From NCBI RefSeq assembly GCF_003635045.1, contig NZ_RBXT01000001.1:2542001-2606000 (forward strand): a stretch of DNA of 64,000 bases. Reading direction: 5' to 3'. Below, in pieces: positions 11,037 through 19,891 of this stretch. Every line of letters starts with the position of its first letter. The first letter of the stretch is position 1. The position numbers were made by a program, and so were the translations under genes. Origin of the DNA: Terracoccus luteus. GTDB lineage: Bacteria; Actinomycetota; Actinomycetes; Actinomycetales; Dermatophilaceae. The notes beneath the pieces were generated by a model, which searched no databases, had not been told where the DNA came from, and saw only the letters and a list, made by a program, of their open reading frames with translations.

Positions 11037-12401
11037 TCACTGCGCGTAGCCGGCGTTGGCGATGGCCTCCACGGCGGTGGACTGCGCCTCTGCCAACGCG
11101 GCCTCGACGCTCTGCTTGCCCGACACGGCATCCCCGATCGGCGCGCCGATCACGCTGTACACGTCGGCGATGTACGGCACCGGGTTGAGCGGCTTGGGAC
11201 CGGTGGCCAGCACCTCCTGGGCGTTGGCCGCGAACGGGATCGCGCTCGTGTCGATGAGGTCGAGACGGGCCGGGAGGGCGTTCGGCAGCGCCGACCTGCC
11301 CGCCTGCTCGCTCGTGGCGACGGCCGCCAGCTGGAACAGCAGGTCGGGGTCGACCTTCGAGTTCTTCGCCACCGCGAACCCGTCGACCGACACGAACGAC
11401 AGCGGCTTGCCGCCGCTCTTGACGGCAGGAGGGGTCGCGAAGGCGAAGTTGCCCGCCTGCGGAGACTTCGCGGCATCCACGAGCGGCGACAGCCGCCCGG
11501 TGACGAGCATCCCCATGGCGGCCTGGCCGGTCTGCAGCTGGGTCGTCACCTCGGGTGAGGAGAAGCTCAGGGTCTGCGGCGACATGTACGGCAGCAGGCT
11601 CTTCAGCTCGGTGACCGCCTCGCGGCCGGCTGCGGTGTCGATGGCGGGCACGGGCTTGCCGGCCTCGAAGTAGTCACCGCCGAGCGAGCGGATGGTCTGG
11701 CCGAAGAGTCCCTGGATGTCGTTGGCCGGGGCCATCGGGATGGCGAGGGGGTACCTGATCTCGCCGGCGTCCTGGATCTTCTTGGCCGCCTGCCGCATCT
11801 CCTCGAACGTCGTCGGCGGCTTCAGGCCGAGCTTGTCGAAGACGTCCTTGCGGTAGACGAGCTGGTTGACGCTCCAGTACGTCGGGAGGCCGAACTGCTT
11901 GCCGTCGTAGCTGTGCGCCGCCAGCAGCGTGGGGTCGAGCTTGTCGAGGGCGAACGTGGAGGAGTACTTCGTCATGTAGTCGTCGAGGGGGACGGTCCAT
12001 CCGCGGTCGGCGTAGAGCGGGTAGACGGTGCCGAACTGCTCGACGAGGTCGTAGCTCGCACTTGAGCCCGACAGCGACTGCACCGCCCGCTGCTTCTGCC
12101 CCGTGAGGTCGGTGGCGGGGTGGTTGAGCGTCAGGGTGTCGGACCTGCAGGCCGAGGTGAGCACGTTCGTGAAGGGGTCGGTGGCCGCGCTGTTGTAGGC
12201 GAGGATGTTGACGGTCGTCGCGCTGGTCGGTGCGGTGATCTCGCACGCGACCGCCGACGCCGAGGGGGACGCCCCCACCTCGGAGCCGGCGCCACAGGCT
12301 CCCGCGGTCACCGTGGCGGCGACGGCGAGAGCCAGGGCGAGGGGGCGGCGACCCGGCCGGCGGTGGCTCGGGGTGGCGCGGGGTGTCGGTCGAGCGGTCA
12401 T
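11037..12401 (-). CDS. carbohydrate ABC transporter substrate-binding lipoprotein
   Basis: This is an extracellular family-1 solute-binding protein of 454 residues, first gene of a three-gene importer operon. The N-terminus has Arg-rich n-region, hydrophobic ALALAVAATV and a lipobox ending AGAC near residue 36, predicting lipid anchoring. The mature part has the maltose/sugar-binding pattern (ITVNILAYNS-like start, YGLPTYWSVNQLVYRKDVFDKLGL). The sugar is not identifiable. AGGAG lies 5 nt before the ATG. No LacI regulator is adjacent; the xylanase at 42.7 kb is the only glycoside hydrolase in view, and a shared role is speculative. Confidence 0.9.
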   Translation of the reverse strand: MTARPTPRATPSHRRPGRRPLALALAVAATVTAGACGAGSEVGASPSASAVACEITAPTSATTVNILAYNSAATDPFTNVLTSACRSDTLTLNHPATDLTGQKQRAVQSLSGSSASYDLVEQFGTVYPLYADRGWTVPLDDYMTKYSSTFALDKLDPTLLAAHSYDGKQFGLPTYWSVNQLVYRKDVFDKLGLKPPTTFEEMRQAAKKIQDAGEIRYPLAIPMAPANDIQGLFGQTIRSLGGDYFEAGKPVPAIDTAAGREAVTELKSLLPYMSPQTLSFSSPEVTTQLQTGQAAMGMLVTGRLSPLVDAAKSPQAGNFAFATPPAVKSGGKPLSFVSVDGFAVAKNSKVDPDLLFQLAAVATSEQAGRSALPNALPARLDLIDTSAIPFAANAQEVLATGPKPLNPVPYIADVYSVIGAPIGDAVSGKQSVEAALAEAQSTAVEAIANAGYAQ

Positions 12402-12602
12402 CGTGGCTCCTGGAGGCTGGGGTCACGCCGCTGCGGCCGCCTGCTCCGGTGCAGGGACGTCCCGACGTAGGAGCAAGACCTACCCAACCCTCGGTGCACT
12501 TTCCCGGCGAGCAGCGCATGGTTCACCAATGTGACCGCACCGTGACGAAGTGTGCGTTCGTCACGCATCGGGCACCTCCCGACGCAGCCGGCCACCCCAC
12601 CG
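12402..12602 (-). promoter_or_regulatory. spacer with inverted repeats before the sugar importer
   Basis: The 201-bp gap between lctP (upstream, same strand) and the binding-protein gene holds a perfect inverted repeat at 12541-12565 (CGTGACGAA, 7-nt spacer, TTCGTCACG). A smaller one, GTAGG-N7-CCTAC, lies at 12467-12483. The first is 38 bp beyond the lctP stop, so it could end that transcript; without a T-tract an operator for the importer is equally possible. Confidence 0.45.
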
Positions 12603-14270
12603 TCAGAGGAGCAGGTCGAGGGCGACCGTCGTCGTGACCGTCACCGCCATGAGCACGGCCGCCGGCAGCAGCGTCGCCCGCAGCACCCGACCGGTCGCCG
12701 AGCGGTCGCCGCCGACGGCGGTGAGCCCGAGCACCATGACGACGGGCGCGAGCGAGTTGCCGATGTTGCCGCCCGCCAGCTGACCGGCCAGCAGCACCGC
12801 GCGGGGGGCGCCGACGAGGTCGGCCACCTGCACCTGCAGCGCGGAGAACAGCGCGTTCGAGCTCGTCGTCGACCCCGTGATGAACGAGCCCAGCGCCCCG
12901 ACGAGCGGCGCGATGGCCGGGTACGCCGAGCCGGTGGCCGCCGCCGCGCCCTGCGCCACGGTCGTCACCATGCCGCTGTCGACGAGCACCCCGGCGACCG
13001 ACGCGAGCAGCAGCACGGACACCGACGACTTGCGGAACTGCTTGAGGGTGGCCACGGCCACCGGCCCCCACGACCGCTTCGGCCACCGCCCCCGCAGCCG
13101 CCAGACGAGCACGCTGAGCAGGCTCGCCACGAGCAGGAAGGTGCCCGGGTGCCCGAGCAGGGCGATCGGGTTGTAGGGCGCGGATGCCGGGTTGGCCACT
13201 CCCTGCCCCGTCGTCGTCCGCGGGAACGACGGCCCCAGCAGCAGGTGCGTCTTGGCCCACGCCCGCAGGCCCGGCGGCAGGTAAACGGCGAGCGCGACGA
13301 CGGCGAGCAGGGCGTAGGGCACCGCCGCCGCCCACGCGCGGCTGCGCTCGTCGGACTCGTCCGACTCGACCGGCTCGACCGGCTCGACAGCTGCGTCGAC
13401 GTCGGCCGACAACCCGGAGGCGAGCCCGCCCGAGGTGTGACCCACCGGCATCCGGTCGGCGCGGGAACGGGCCCGGACGCCACGGAGCGCGCGCAGCACG
13501 AAGACGGCGGCGATGCCGGCGGCCCCGCCGCACAGGGCGGCGATGCCCGGCTCGACCTGCGCGACACCGGCCTGCGTGAGGGCCATCGAGAGGCCGACGA
13601 CGACCAGCGTCAGCCACGACTCGCGCAGGGCCTTCAGGCCCCCGGTCATCAGGGCCACGAGCACGCCGCCGACGAGGCAGTTGAGACCGAGCAGCACGCT
13701 GGCGGCTACGGCGTACTCGTGCGTGTCGGCGGCGTCGAGGTGGGCGGTGAGCGAGCCCATGTAGAACGACGAGCCCATCGACCCGAACCCGACGGCCCAG
13801 TGGTAGCCGACGAGCGGCAGGGCGACGGCGCGCACCACGCCGACGCCGAGCGCGACGAGCAGCGGCGCCGCGACCGCGATGGGCGTGCCGAAGCCGGAGA
13901 CGCCCTGGATGAACGAGGGCAGCACCCAGGCCAGCAGCAGGACGTTCTCGGTGCGGGTGGGCAGCAGCCGCCCGAGGGCCCGGCCGAGCGAGGTCATGCC
14001 GATGCGGGTGGCGAGGTGGTGCATGAGCAGCGCCGGCCCGATGACGTAGAGGATCCAGACCCCGACCCAGGCGCCCTTGCCGAGACCGACGGCGACCGTC
14101 AGCCCGCCCGCGCCGAAGACGAGCACGGCGAGCGCGACGGCGTAGAGCACCGTGAGGCCGGCGTTGACGAGCATCGACAGGCGCCCCCACAGCACGAGGG
14201 CGAGCAGGAGCACGACGGGGCTGACGGCGAGCGCCCAGTCGAGGACGGAAGGGGTTGAAGCCGGTGGCAC
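12603..14270 (-). CDS. lctP: L-lactate permease family transporter
   Basis: This is an LctP/GlcA-type lactate (or glycolate) symporter of 555 residues with about 14 hydrophobic segments. The family hallmark FIQGVSGFGTPIAVAAPLL lies near residue 120, with GYHWAVGFGSMGSS following and GSFITGSTTSSNALFSALQ near the C-terminus. The start is GTG at 14270. An acidic loop with VEPVEPVESDESDE falls mid-protein and is encoded by short repeats. The gene is divergent from the GntR regulator with 79 bp between them. A GTATAC palindrome sits 13 bp before the start codon, suggesting control by that regulator. Confidence 0.9.
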   Translation of the reverse strand: MPPASTPSVLDWALAVSPVVLLLALVLWGRLSMLVNAGLTVLYAVALAVLVFGAGGLTVAVGLGKGAWVGVWILYVIGPALLMHHLATRIGMTSLGRALGRLLPTRTENVLLLAWVLPSFIQGVSGFGTPIAVAAPLLVALGVGVVRAVALPLVGYHWAVGFGSMGSSFYMGSLTAHLDAADTHEYAVAASVLLGLNCLVGGVLVALMTGGLKALRESWLTLVVVGLSMALTQAGVAQVEPGIAALCGGAAGIAAVFVLRALRGVRARSRADRMPVGHTSGGLASGLSADVDAAVEPVEPVESDESDERSRAWAAAVPYALLAVVALAVYLPPGLRAWAKTHLLLGPSFPRTTTGQGVANPASAPYNPIALLGHPGTFLLVASLLSVLVWRLRGRWPKRSWGPVAVATLKQFRKSSVSVLLLASVAGVLVDSGMVTTVAQGAAAATGSAYPAIAPLVGALGSFITGSTTSSNALFSALQVQVADLVGAPRAVLLAGQLAGGNIGNSLAPVVMVLGLTAVGGDRSATGRVLRATLLPAAVLMAVTVTTTVALDLLL

Positions 14271-14282
14271 GCGATTGTCTTT

Positions 14283-14290
14283 CGTATACG
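14283..14290. promoter_or_regulatory. candidate GntR operator between lctP and gntR
   Basis: CGTATACG is a perfect 8-bp palindrome in the 79-bp divergent spacer. It shares its GTATAC core with the larger dyad before the opp operon at 22649-22679. FadR/VanR-type GntR proteins are known to bind such TGTATACA-like sites; binding here is inference. Confidence 0.5.
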
Positions 14291-14349
14291 GTCGGGGTCA
14301 CGACAGGCGTCCCGGGCAGGCCGGGGACGCGTCAAAAGGGGGTCGGGGC

Positions 14350-15012
14350 GTGGAGTCTCAGACGATCGGCAGCGCGCACCTCGGGCTGCGCGACCAGGTG
14401 CTCGCCGAGCTGCGTCGGCGCATCGTCGACGGCGACTACCCGCCGGGCGAGCGGCTCACCGAGGACCGCCTCGCCGCCGACTTCGGCGTCTCGCGCAACC
14501 CCGTGCGGGAGGCGCTGCGCGTCGTCGAGGCCGACGGTCTCGTGACGATGGCGCCGCGTCGGGGCGCGGTCGTCGCGACCCCCGACCCGAAGGCCGTGGC
14601 CGACCTGTTCGCGGTGCGCGCCGGGCTCGAGGCGGTCGCCGCCCGGCTGGCCGCCGAACGGGCCACCCCGCAGGACGTCACGCGGCTGCGCGACCTCGTG
14701 GATGCCGCCCGGCGGGCCACCGACGCCGCCGACTTCTCGCGCGTGGCCGAGCTCAACAGCGACCTGCACATGAGCATCATCGACATCAGCGGCAACCGGT
14801 GGCTCAGCACGATCTCGGCCGCCGTGTACCTGCACGTGCACTGGATCTTCCGCATCACCGCGTCCCACCGGGCGCCGCACTCGTGGTCCGAGCACACGCA
14901 CCTCGTCGACGCGATCGCCTCCGGCGACGGCGACGCCGCGGAGGCGGCGGCGCACGCCCACGTGGCCGCGGCGACCGCAGCCGCGCTCGAGAACCTCGCG
15001 GCCGCCGACTGA
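14350..15012 (+). CDS. GntR family regulator, FadR/FCD subfamily
   Basis: This 220-residue transcription regulator has an N-terminal winged helix (about 12-80: LRRRIVDGDYPPGERLTEDRLA, then FGVSRNPVREALRVVEADGLV) and a C-terminal FCD ligand domain. FCD metal ligands are visible as Asp and His in NSDLHMSI and later His in EHTHLVDA and AHAHV. The GTG at 14350 is chosen because AAAAGGGGG lies 8 nt upstream. It is divergent from lctP and convergent with ggt. Candidate targets are lctP and the opp-ggt operon, both with GTATAC palindromes. Ligands could be lactate-like or peptide-derived; the sequence does not say. Confidence 0.9.
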   Translation: MESQTIGSAHLGLRDQVLAELRRRIVDGDYPPGERLTEDRLAADFGVSRNPVREALRVVEADGLVTMAPRRGAVVATPDPKAVADLFAVRAGLEAVAARLAAERATPQDVTRLRDLVDAARRATDAADFSRVAELNSDLHMSIIDISGNRWLSTISAAVYLHVHWIFRITASHRAPHSWSEHTHLVDAIASGDGDAAEAAAHAHVAAATAAALENLAAAD

Positions 15013-15023
15013 GCCGGGCTCAG
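15009..15023. terminator. hairpin formed by the two convergent stop codons
   Basis: CTGAGC-CGG-GCTCAG is a perfect stem that contains the gntR TGA on one arm and the ggt TGA (read on the other strand) on the opposite arm. The genes are only 7 bp apart, so a bidirectional terminator is plausible despite the short stem. Confidence 0.4.
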
Positions 15024-16807
15024 CGCCCGACCGCATAGCCCTGCATGCCCCGCGGGTTGGCGCCGGCCCGCAGCACGCCGCTGTCGGGGTCGCGCGTGAC
15101 GGCGCACAGGCGGCCCTCGCTCCACGGGTCGCCGAGGCGCACCTCGTGGCCGCGCCGGCGCAGGCCCTGCACGACGTCGTCACCGATGCGGTCCTCGACG
15201 ATGAGGACCCCCGGCTCGACGGCACGCGGCCAGAACGAGCCGGGGAAGGCGTTGGTGTGCCAGGAGGGGGCGTCGATGGCCTCCTGGATCGACTGCCCGT
15301 GCACGAGGGTCCGCAGCAGGAAGAGCAGCTGCCACTGGTCCTGCTGGTCGCCGCCGGGCGACCCGCAGGCCATGACGGGGGCGCCGTCGCGCAGCACCAT
15401 GGTCGGGGTGAGGGTCGTGCGCGGGCGACGGCCGGGCGCGAGCGAGGATGCGAGCCCCTCCTCGAGCCAGAACATCTGCATGCGGCTGCCGAGGCAGAAG
15501 CCCAGCTCGGGCACGGTCGGCGAGCTCTGCAGCCAGCCGCCGCTCGGGGTCGCCGACACCATGTTGCCCCAGCGGTCGACGACGTCGACGTGGCACGTGT
15601 CGCCGCGGGTCTCGCCCCGCCGGTCGACCGTCGGCTCACCGAGCGTGGCGTCGGCGATGGGCCGGTCGGCTCCCCCACCCGCGCGCAGGTAGGCGGCAAT
15701 GCGCGGCTCCCGGCCGTCCGGTGAGCCGGGCCGCACCTCGAGGGAGGCTCGCTCGCCGACGAGCGCGGCGCGCTCGCGGGCGTACTGCTCCGACAGGAGG
15801 GTGTCGAGGGGCACCTCGACGTCGCCGTACCAGGCCTCTCGGTCGGCGTAGGCGAGCTTCATCGTCTCGGTGATGGCGTGGATGCCGTCGACGCCGGCCG
15901 GGTCGAGATGGGCCGGGTCACCGAGGGCGTCGAGCCCGCGAAGCGTCTGCAGCAGGGCCGGGCCCTGCCCCCAGGCCGCGGTCTTGGCGATCTCGTGGCC
16001 CTGCCACGGCACCGAGACGGTGTCCTCCCACGTCGCCGAGAACGCGGCCATGTCGTCGCCCGTGACGAGACCGGCGTGGCGCTCGCCGCTCGAGTCGCGG
16101 AACGGCTGGCGCGAGAAGGCGTCGACCGCCTCGGCGACGAAGCCCTGCGACCACGCGCGACGGGCCGCCTCGACCTGTGTCGCCCGGGCGCCACCGGCTG
16201 CGGTCGCCTCGGCGACGAGGCGCTCGAGGGTGTCGGCCCAGCGGGGGTTGGTGACGAGCGAGCCCGGCGCCGGGGGCTGACCGTCCCGCAGCCACAGGTC
16301 GGCGGAGGTGGTCCAGTCGTCAACGAAGAGGTCGCGGACGAGGCCGATGGTCGTGCACACCCGCTCGAGGACGGGCACGCCGTGGCGCGCGTAGCCGATG
16401 GCGGGCTCGAGCACCTCGGCGAGGGTGCGGGTGCCGTGGTCGCGCAGCAGTAGCAGCCACGCGTCCACGGCGCCGGGCACGGCCGCGGCGAGGGGCCCCG
16501 ACCCCGGGACGAGCTCGAACCCCTCCCCCCGGTAGTGCTCGATGGTCGCGCCGGCCGGGGCCGGGCCCTGCCCGCAGAGCACGCGCGGCGTGGGGTCCTC
16601 CGCGGTGCAGACGATGGCGGGCAGGTCGCCGCCCGGGCCGTTGAGGTGGGGCTCGACGACGTGCAGGACGAACCCGGCCGCGACGGCCGCGTCGAAGGCG
16701 TTGCCGCCGAGCTCGAGCATCCGCATCGCTGACTGGGAGGCCACCCAGTGGGTCGCCGACACCATCCCGAAGGTCCCCTCGAGGGTCGGTCGGGTGGTGA
16801 AGGTCAT
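15020..16807 (-). CDS. ggt: gamma-glutamyltransferase family protein
   Basis: This is an N-terminal-nucleophile hydrolase of 595 residues that cleaves gamma-glutamyl bonds or a related substrate. The family start TFGMVSATHWVASQSAMRMLELGGNAFDAAVA is clear. The autoprocessing/nucleophile Thr is in GDTCHVDVVDRWGNMVSAT (usually TTH in Ggt), and PGRRPRTTLTPTMVLRDG and CGSPGGDQQ match the family. No signal peptide is evident, which fits the cytosolic YwrD-like branch better than secreted Ggt. The ATG at 16807 overlaps the oppF stop (ATGA). As last gene of a peptide-import operon it probably processes imported gamma-glutamyl peptides or glutathione-like compounds. Confidence 0.88.
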   Translation of the reverse strand: MTFTTRPTLEGTFGMVSATHWVASQSAMRMLELGGNAFDAAVAAGFVLHVVEPHLNGPGGDLPAIVCTAEDPTPRVLCGQGPAPAGATIEHYRGEGFELVPGSGPLAAAVPGAVDAWLLLLRDHGTRTLAEVLEPAIGYARHGVPVLERVCTTIGLVRDLFVDDWTTSADLWLRDGQPPAPGSLVTNPRWADTLERLVAEATAAGGARATQVEAARRAWSQGFVAEAVDAFSRQPFRDSSGERHAGLVTGDDMAAFSATWEDTVSVPWQGHEIAKTAAWGQGPALLQTLRGLDALGDPAHLDPAGVDGIHAITETMKLAYADREAWYGDVEVPLDTLLSEQYARERAALVGERASLEVRPGSPDGREPRIAAYLRAGGGADRPIADATLGEPTVDRRGETRGDTCHVDVVDRWGNMVSATPSGGWLQSSPTVPELGFCLGSRMQMFWLEEGLASSLAPGRRPRTTLTPTMVLRDGAPVMACGSPGGDQQDQWQLLFLLRTLVHGQSIQEAIDAPSWHTNAFPGSFWPRAVEPGVLIVEDRIGDDVVQGLRRRGHEVRLGDPWSEGRLCAVTRDPDSGVLRAGANPRGMQGYAVGR

Positions 16808-17934
16808 TCGCTGCTCCTCGGGTGCTGCGTTTCGGTCTGGGTTTCGGTCTGGGTTTCGGTCCGGGTGTCGGCCTGCGTGTCGTGCAGGGTCACGGTCGGG
16901 GTGAGGGCGGCGGGAGTCACCGTGCCGCCCACGCGCACGTCCGGGCCGGTGCCGTCGTCGGCGACGAGGTGGCAGGCCACGGTGCCGCCGCCGGCGTGAC
17001 GCAGCGCCGGGACCTCGGTCGAGCAGCGCTCGACGGCGACGGGGCAGCGGGTGTGGAACCGGCAGCCGGGCGGCGGGTCGAGGGCGGACGGCAGGTCGTC
17101 GCCGAGCAGCACCCGGGTGCGGGCCCGCTGGCGCACGGGGTCGGCGACGGGCGCCGCCGCCAGCAGGGCCTGCGTGTACGGGTGCTTGGGTTGCGCGAAC
17201 AGCTCGGCGCGAGAACCCTGCTCGACGAGCTGGCCGAGGTACATCACGGCGATGTCGTCGGCGAGGTACTCGACCGCCGCGAGGTCGTGCGTGATGAAGA
17301 GGCACGCGAAACCGATGTCGCGCTGCAGGTCGGCGAGCAGGTTGAGCACGCTCGCCTGCACCGACACGTCGAGGGCGCTGGTCGGCTCGTCGGCGACGAG
17401 CAGCGACGGCTCCGACATGAGGGCGCGGGCGATGCTGACGCGCTGGCGCTGCCCACCCGAGAGCTCGTGCGGGTAGCGGCGGGCCACCTCGGGCCGCAGC
17501 CCCACCCGCTCGAGGCCCTCGGCGACCCGCCGCTCGCGCTCGGCCCGCCCGAGGCGCCCGCCGAGCAGGCGCAGCGGCTCACCGACGACCTCACCCACGA
17601 GCATCCGCGGGTCGAGCGAGCCGGCCGGGTCCTGGAAGACGATGGAGACGGCGCGGCGGTGCGGGCGCAGCCGGGCGCGCGACAGCGACGTGACGTCGGT
17701 CCCGGTGAGGCGCACCGAGCCGGAGGTGGGCTCGAGCAGCCGCACGACGCAGCGGCCCACGGTCGACTTGCCCGAGCCGCTCTCGCCGACGAGGGCCGTG
17801 ACCTGCCCGGGGCGGATGGTCAGCGACACCCCGTCGACGGCCCGCACCGGGCCGAAGTGCATGACGAGGTCGTCGAGCTCGAGGGCGGGCGGCGCCCCCT
17901 CGGTGGCGACCGGCATCCGGGTCTGGGTCGTCAT
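16804..17934 (-). CDS. oppF: oligopeptide ABC transporter ATP-binding protein (OppF type)
   Basis: This cytosolic ATPase of 376 residues has Walker A GESGSGKST (about 51-59), signature LSGGQRQR, Walker B LLVADEPTSALD and the H-loop TITHD-equivalent FITHDLAAV. The oligopeptide/dipeptide C-terminal domain follows, with CRFHTRCP, the known iron-sulfur-type cysteine motif of this family. The ATG at 17934 overlaps the oppD stop. The C-terminus has a repeated TETQ tail encoded by 12-bp tandem repeats. It energises the DppB/DppC permease with OppD. Confidence 0.92.
   Translation of the reverse strand: MTTQTRMPVATEGAPPALELDDLVMHFGPVRAVDGVSLTIRPGQVTALVGESGSGKSTVGRCVVRLLEPTSGSVRLTGTDVTSLSRARLRPHRRAVSIVFQDPAGSLDPRMLVGEVVGEPLRLLGGRLGRAERERRVAEGLERVGLRPEVARRYPHELSGGQRQRVSIARALMSEPSLLVADEPTSALDVSVQASVLNLLADLQRDIGFACLFITHDLAAVEYLADDIAVMYLGQLVEQGSRAELFAQPKHPYTQALLAAAPVADPVRQRARTRVLLGDDLPSALDPPPGCRFHTRCPVAVERCSTEVPALRHAGGGTVACHLVADDGTGPDVRVGGTVTPAALTPTVTLHDTQADTRTETQTETQTETQHPRSSE
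16830..16889. repeat. 12-bp tandem repeat in the oppF 3' end
   Basis: About five copies of a 12-bp unit (plus strand TTTCGGTCTGGG); the first two are identical, the third differs by one base and the last two are degenerate. They encode the TETQ-TETQ-TETQ tail of OppF. Unit length is a multiple of three, so copy-number change would alter the tail without frameshift. Confidence 0.85.
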
Positions 17935-18995
17935 GCGATCTCCTCCTGGGCGGGGCGCCCGAGGTCGCCCCTCGGGTGCCAGCACGCGACCCGGTGGCCG
18001 GCGCCACCGTTGACCCCGACCCCCACGGGGGCCGCGGCGAGCGGCGGCGCCGACGTGCGGCAGCGCTGGTCGGCGGCGGCGCAGCGGTCGGCGAAGGTGC
18101 AGGCGTCGGGCTGCTCGCGCAGGGTCGGCACGAGGCCGGGGATCTCTCGCAGCCGGTGGGTGCCGGCGTGGCGCCCCGGTGTCGGTGACGCCGTGAGCAG
18201 GCCTGCGGTGTAGTGGTGCTGGGGTCGCTCGAAGAGCTCGTCGACCCCAGCGTCCTCGACGACGCGACCGGCGTACATGACGACGACGCGGTCGGCCACG
18301 TCGGCGATGACGCCGAGGTCGTGGGTGATGACGAGGATGCTCGTGCCGAGCCGGTCGCGCAGCCCGCGCAGCACGTCGAGGATGCCGGCCTGCACCGTCA
18401 CGTCGAGGGCGGTCGTCGGCTCGTCGGCCACGAGCACCCGCGGCTCGCAGGCGATCGCCATCGCGATCATGACGCGCTGGCGCATGCCCCCGGAGAGCTG
18501 GTGGGGGTAGTGCTTGACGCGCTCGGCCGCCGACGGGATGCCGACGAGGCGCAGCAGCTCGACCGCGCGGGCCTGGGCCTGCTTGCGGTTCAGCTTCTCG
18601 TGCACCTCGAGCACCTCGCCGACCTGACGTCCCACTGTCAGCACGGGGTTCAGCGAGGTCATCGGCTCCTGGAAGATGTAGGCGATCTCGCGGCCCCGCG
18701 CGGTGCGCAGCCGGGCGGGCGTGGCGCCGACGAGCTCCTCCCCCTCGAGCCGCACCGACCCGGTGACCCGGGCGCTGCGCGGCAGGAGGCCGGCGAGGCT
18801 CATGGCGGTGACGCTCTTGCCGCAGCCGGACTCGCCGACGATGCCGACGATCTCGCCGCGGCCGAGGGTGAGGTCGACGTGGTCGACCGCGCTGACCGGC
18901 CCGTTCTCGCCGCTGAACCCGACGCTCAGCCCGCTCACCTCGAGGACGGGCGCACCTGTGTCCGTTGCCTTCTCGCGCTTCGCGGCGGCGGTCAT
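17931..18995 (-). CDS. oppD: oligopeptide ABC transporter ATP-binding protein (OppD type)
   Basis: The protein has 354 residues, with Walker A GESGCGKS (about 54-61), signature LSGGMRQR, Walker [13 protein letters not shown] and [26 protein letters not shown]. The C-terminal oligo_HPY segment and [14 protein letters not shown] cysteine motif are present. The start is ATG 18995, overlapping the dppC stop by ATGA. It pairs with OppF as the two nucleotide-binding subunits of the importer. Confidence 0.92.
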   Translation of the reverse strand: MTAAAKREKATDTGAPVLEVSGLSVGFSGENGPVSAVDHVDLTLGRGEIVGIVGESGCGKSVTAMSLAGLLPRSARVTGSVRLEGEELVGATPARLRTARGREIAYIFQEPMTSLNPVLTVGRQVGEVLEVHEKLNRKQAQARAVELLRLVGIPSAAERVKHYPHQLSGGMRQRVMIAMAIACEPRVLVADEPTTALDVTVQAGILDVLRGLRDRLGTSILVITHDLGVIADVADRVVVMYAGRVVEDAGVDELFERPQHHYTAGLLTASPTPGRHAGTHRLREIPGLVPTLREQPDACTFADRCAAADQRCRTSAPPLAAAPVGVGVNGGAGHRVACWHPRGDLGRPAQEEIA

Positions 18996-19891
18996 CGTCG
19001 GCTCCCCTTGGGGTCGAGGGCGTCGCGCAGGCTGTCGCCGAACACGTTGAAGGCGAGGGCGAGCACCATGATGACGAGGCCGGGCAGCACCGCCGCCCAC
19101 GGCGCGCGGGCCGCGAACTGCTGGGCGTTGGCGAGCATCGTGCCGAGGCTGGGGTCGGGCGGCTGGATACCGAGCCCGAGGAACGACAGGACCGCCTCGC
19201 CCAGGATGGCGGCGGGGATGGCCACGGTGGCCTGCACCAGCACCACCGACGTGGCGTTGGGCAGGACGTGCCGGCGCAGCACCCACATGTCACTCGCCCC
19301 GTCGACGACCGCGGCCGCGACGAAGTCGAGCGACTTGAGGCGCAGCGTGTCCGAGCGCACGACCCGGATGACGCCGGGGATCTGGGCCACCCCGATGGCC
19401 ACCGCCGCGTTGCCGAGGCTCGCACCACGGATCGCCGCCAGGCCCACCGCGAGGATGAGGAAGGGGAAGGCGAGCATGAGGTCGGTGAGGCGCGAGATGA
19501 CGCCGTCGACGGCGCGGAAGTAGCCGGCGGCGAGGCCGAGCGGCACGCCGATGAGCAGTGCGGTGAGCACCGCCAGGGCGGCGACCGTCAGCGAGGCGCG
19601 CACGCCGAGCATGATGCGGGAGAGCACGTCTCGGCCGAGGTCGTCGGTGCCGAGCAGGTGACCGGGGGTGCCGGGCGGCGACAGCGTGTTGGCGAAGTCG
19701 GTCTGCTCCGGCGCGTAGGGCGCCAGCACCGGCGCGAGCAGCGCGACGAGGATCGCCACGACGAGCACGACCGCACTGACGAGGGCGAGGGGGTTGCGGG
19801 CGAGGCGCCGCAGCACCCGACGGCGCGGGCCCTGCGAGGGCTCGCTCGCCCCGCTCGTGACGGGCGACGCGAGGGCGGTGTCGACGCTCAT
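18992..19891 (-). CDS. dppC: peptide ABC transporter permease (DppC/OppC type)
   Basis: This inner-membrane permease has 299 residues. The N-terminal OppC_N region (RRVLRRLARNPLALVSAVVLVVAI) is followed by GTPGHLLGTDDLGRDVLSRIMLGVR, the classic OppC/DppC signature, and an EAA loop near GASDMWVLRRHVLPNA. Start is ATG 19891, overlapping the dppB stop. It forms the translocation pore with DppB. Confidence 0.93.
   Translation of the reverse strand: MSVDTALASPVTSGASEPSQGPRRRVLRRLARNPLALVSAVVLVVAILVALLAPVLAPYAPEQTDFANTLSPPGTPGHLLGTDDLGRDVLSRIMLGVRASLTVAALAVLTALLIGVPLGLAAGYFRAVDGVISRLTDLMLAFPFLILAVGLAAIRGASLGNAAVAIGVAQIPGVIRVVRSDTLRLKSLDFVAAAVVDGASDMWVLRRHVLPNATSVVLVQATVAIPAAILGEAVLSFLGLGIQPPDPSLGTMLANAQQFAARAPWAAVLPGLVIMVLALAFNVFGDSLRDALDPKGSRR

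Noticed and set aside
12523-14301. Very long open frames antisense or out of frame to real genes, for example across lctP, nuoL and nuoG
   Set aside because: They are Arg/Ala/Pro-rich translations produced by high G+C third positions, without family motifs, and overlap genes that have clear domains.
16830-16889. Tandem repeats as a CRISPR or regulatory array
   Set aside because: Units are 12 bp without spacers and encode an in-frame protein tail.
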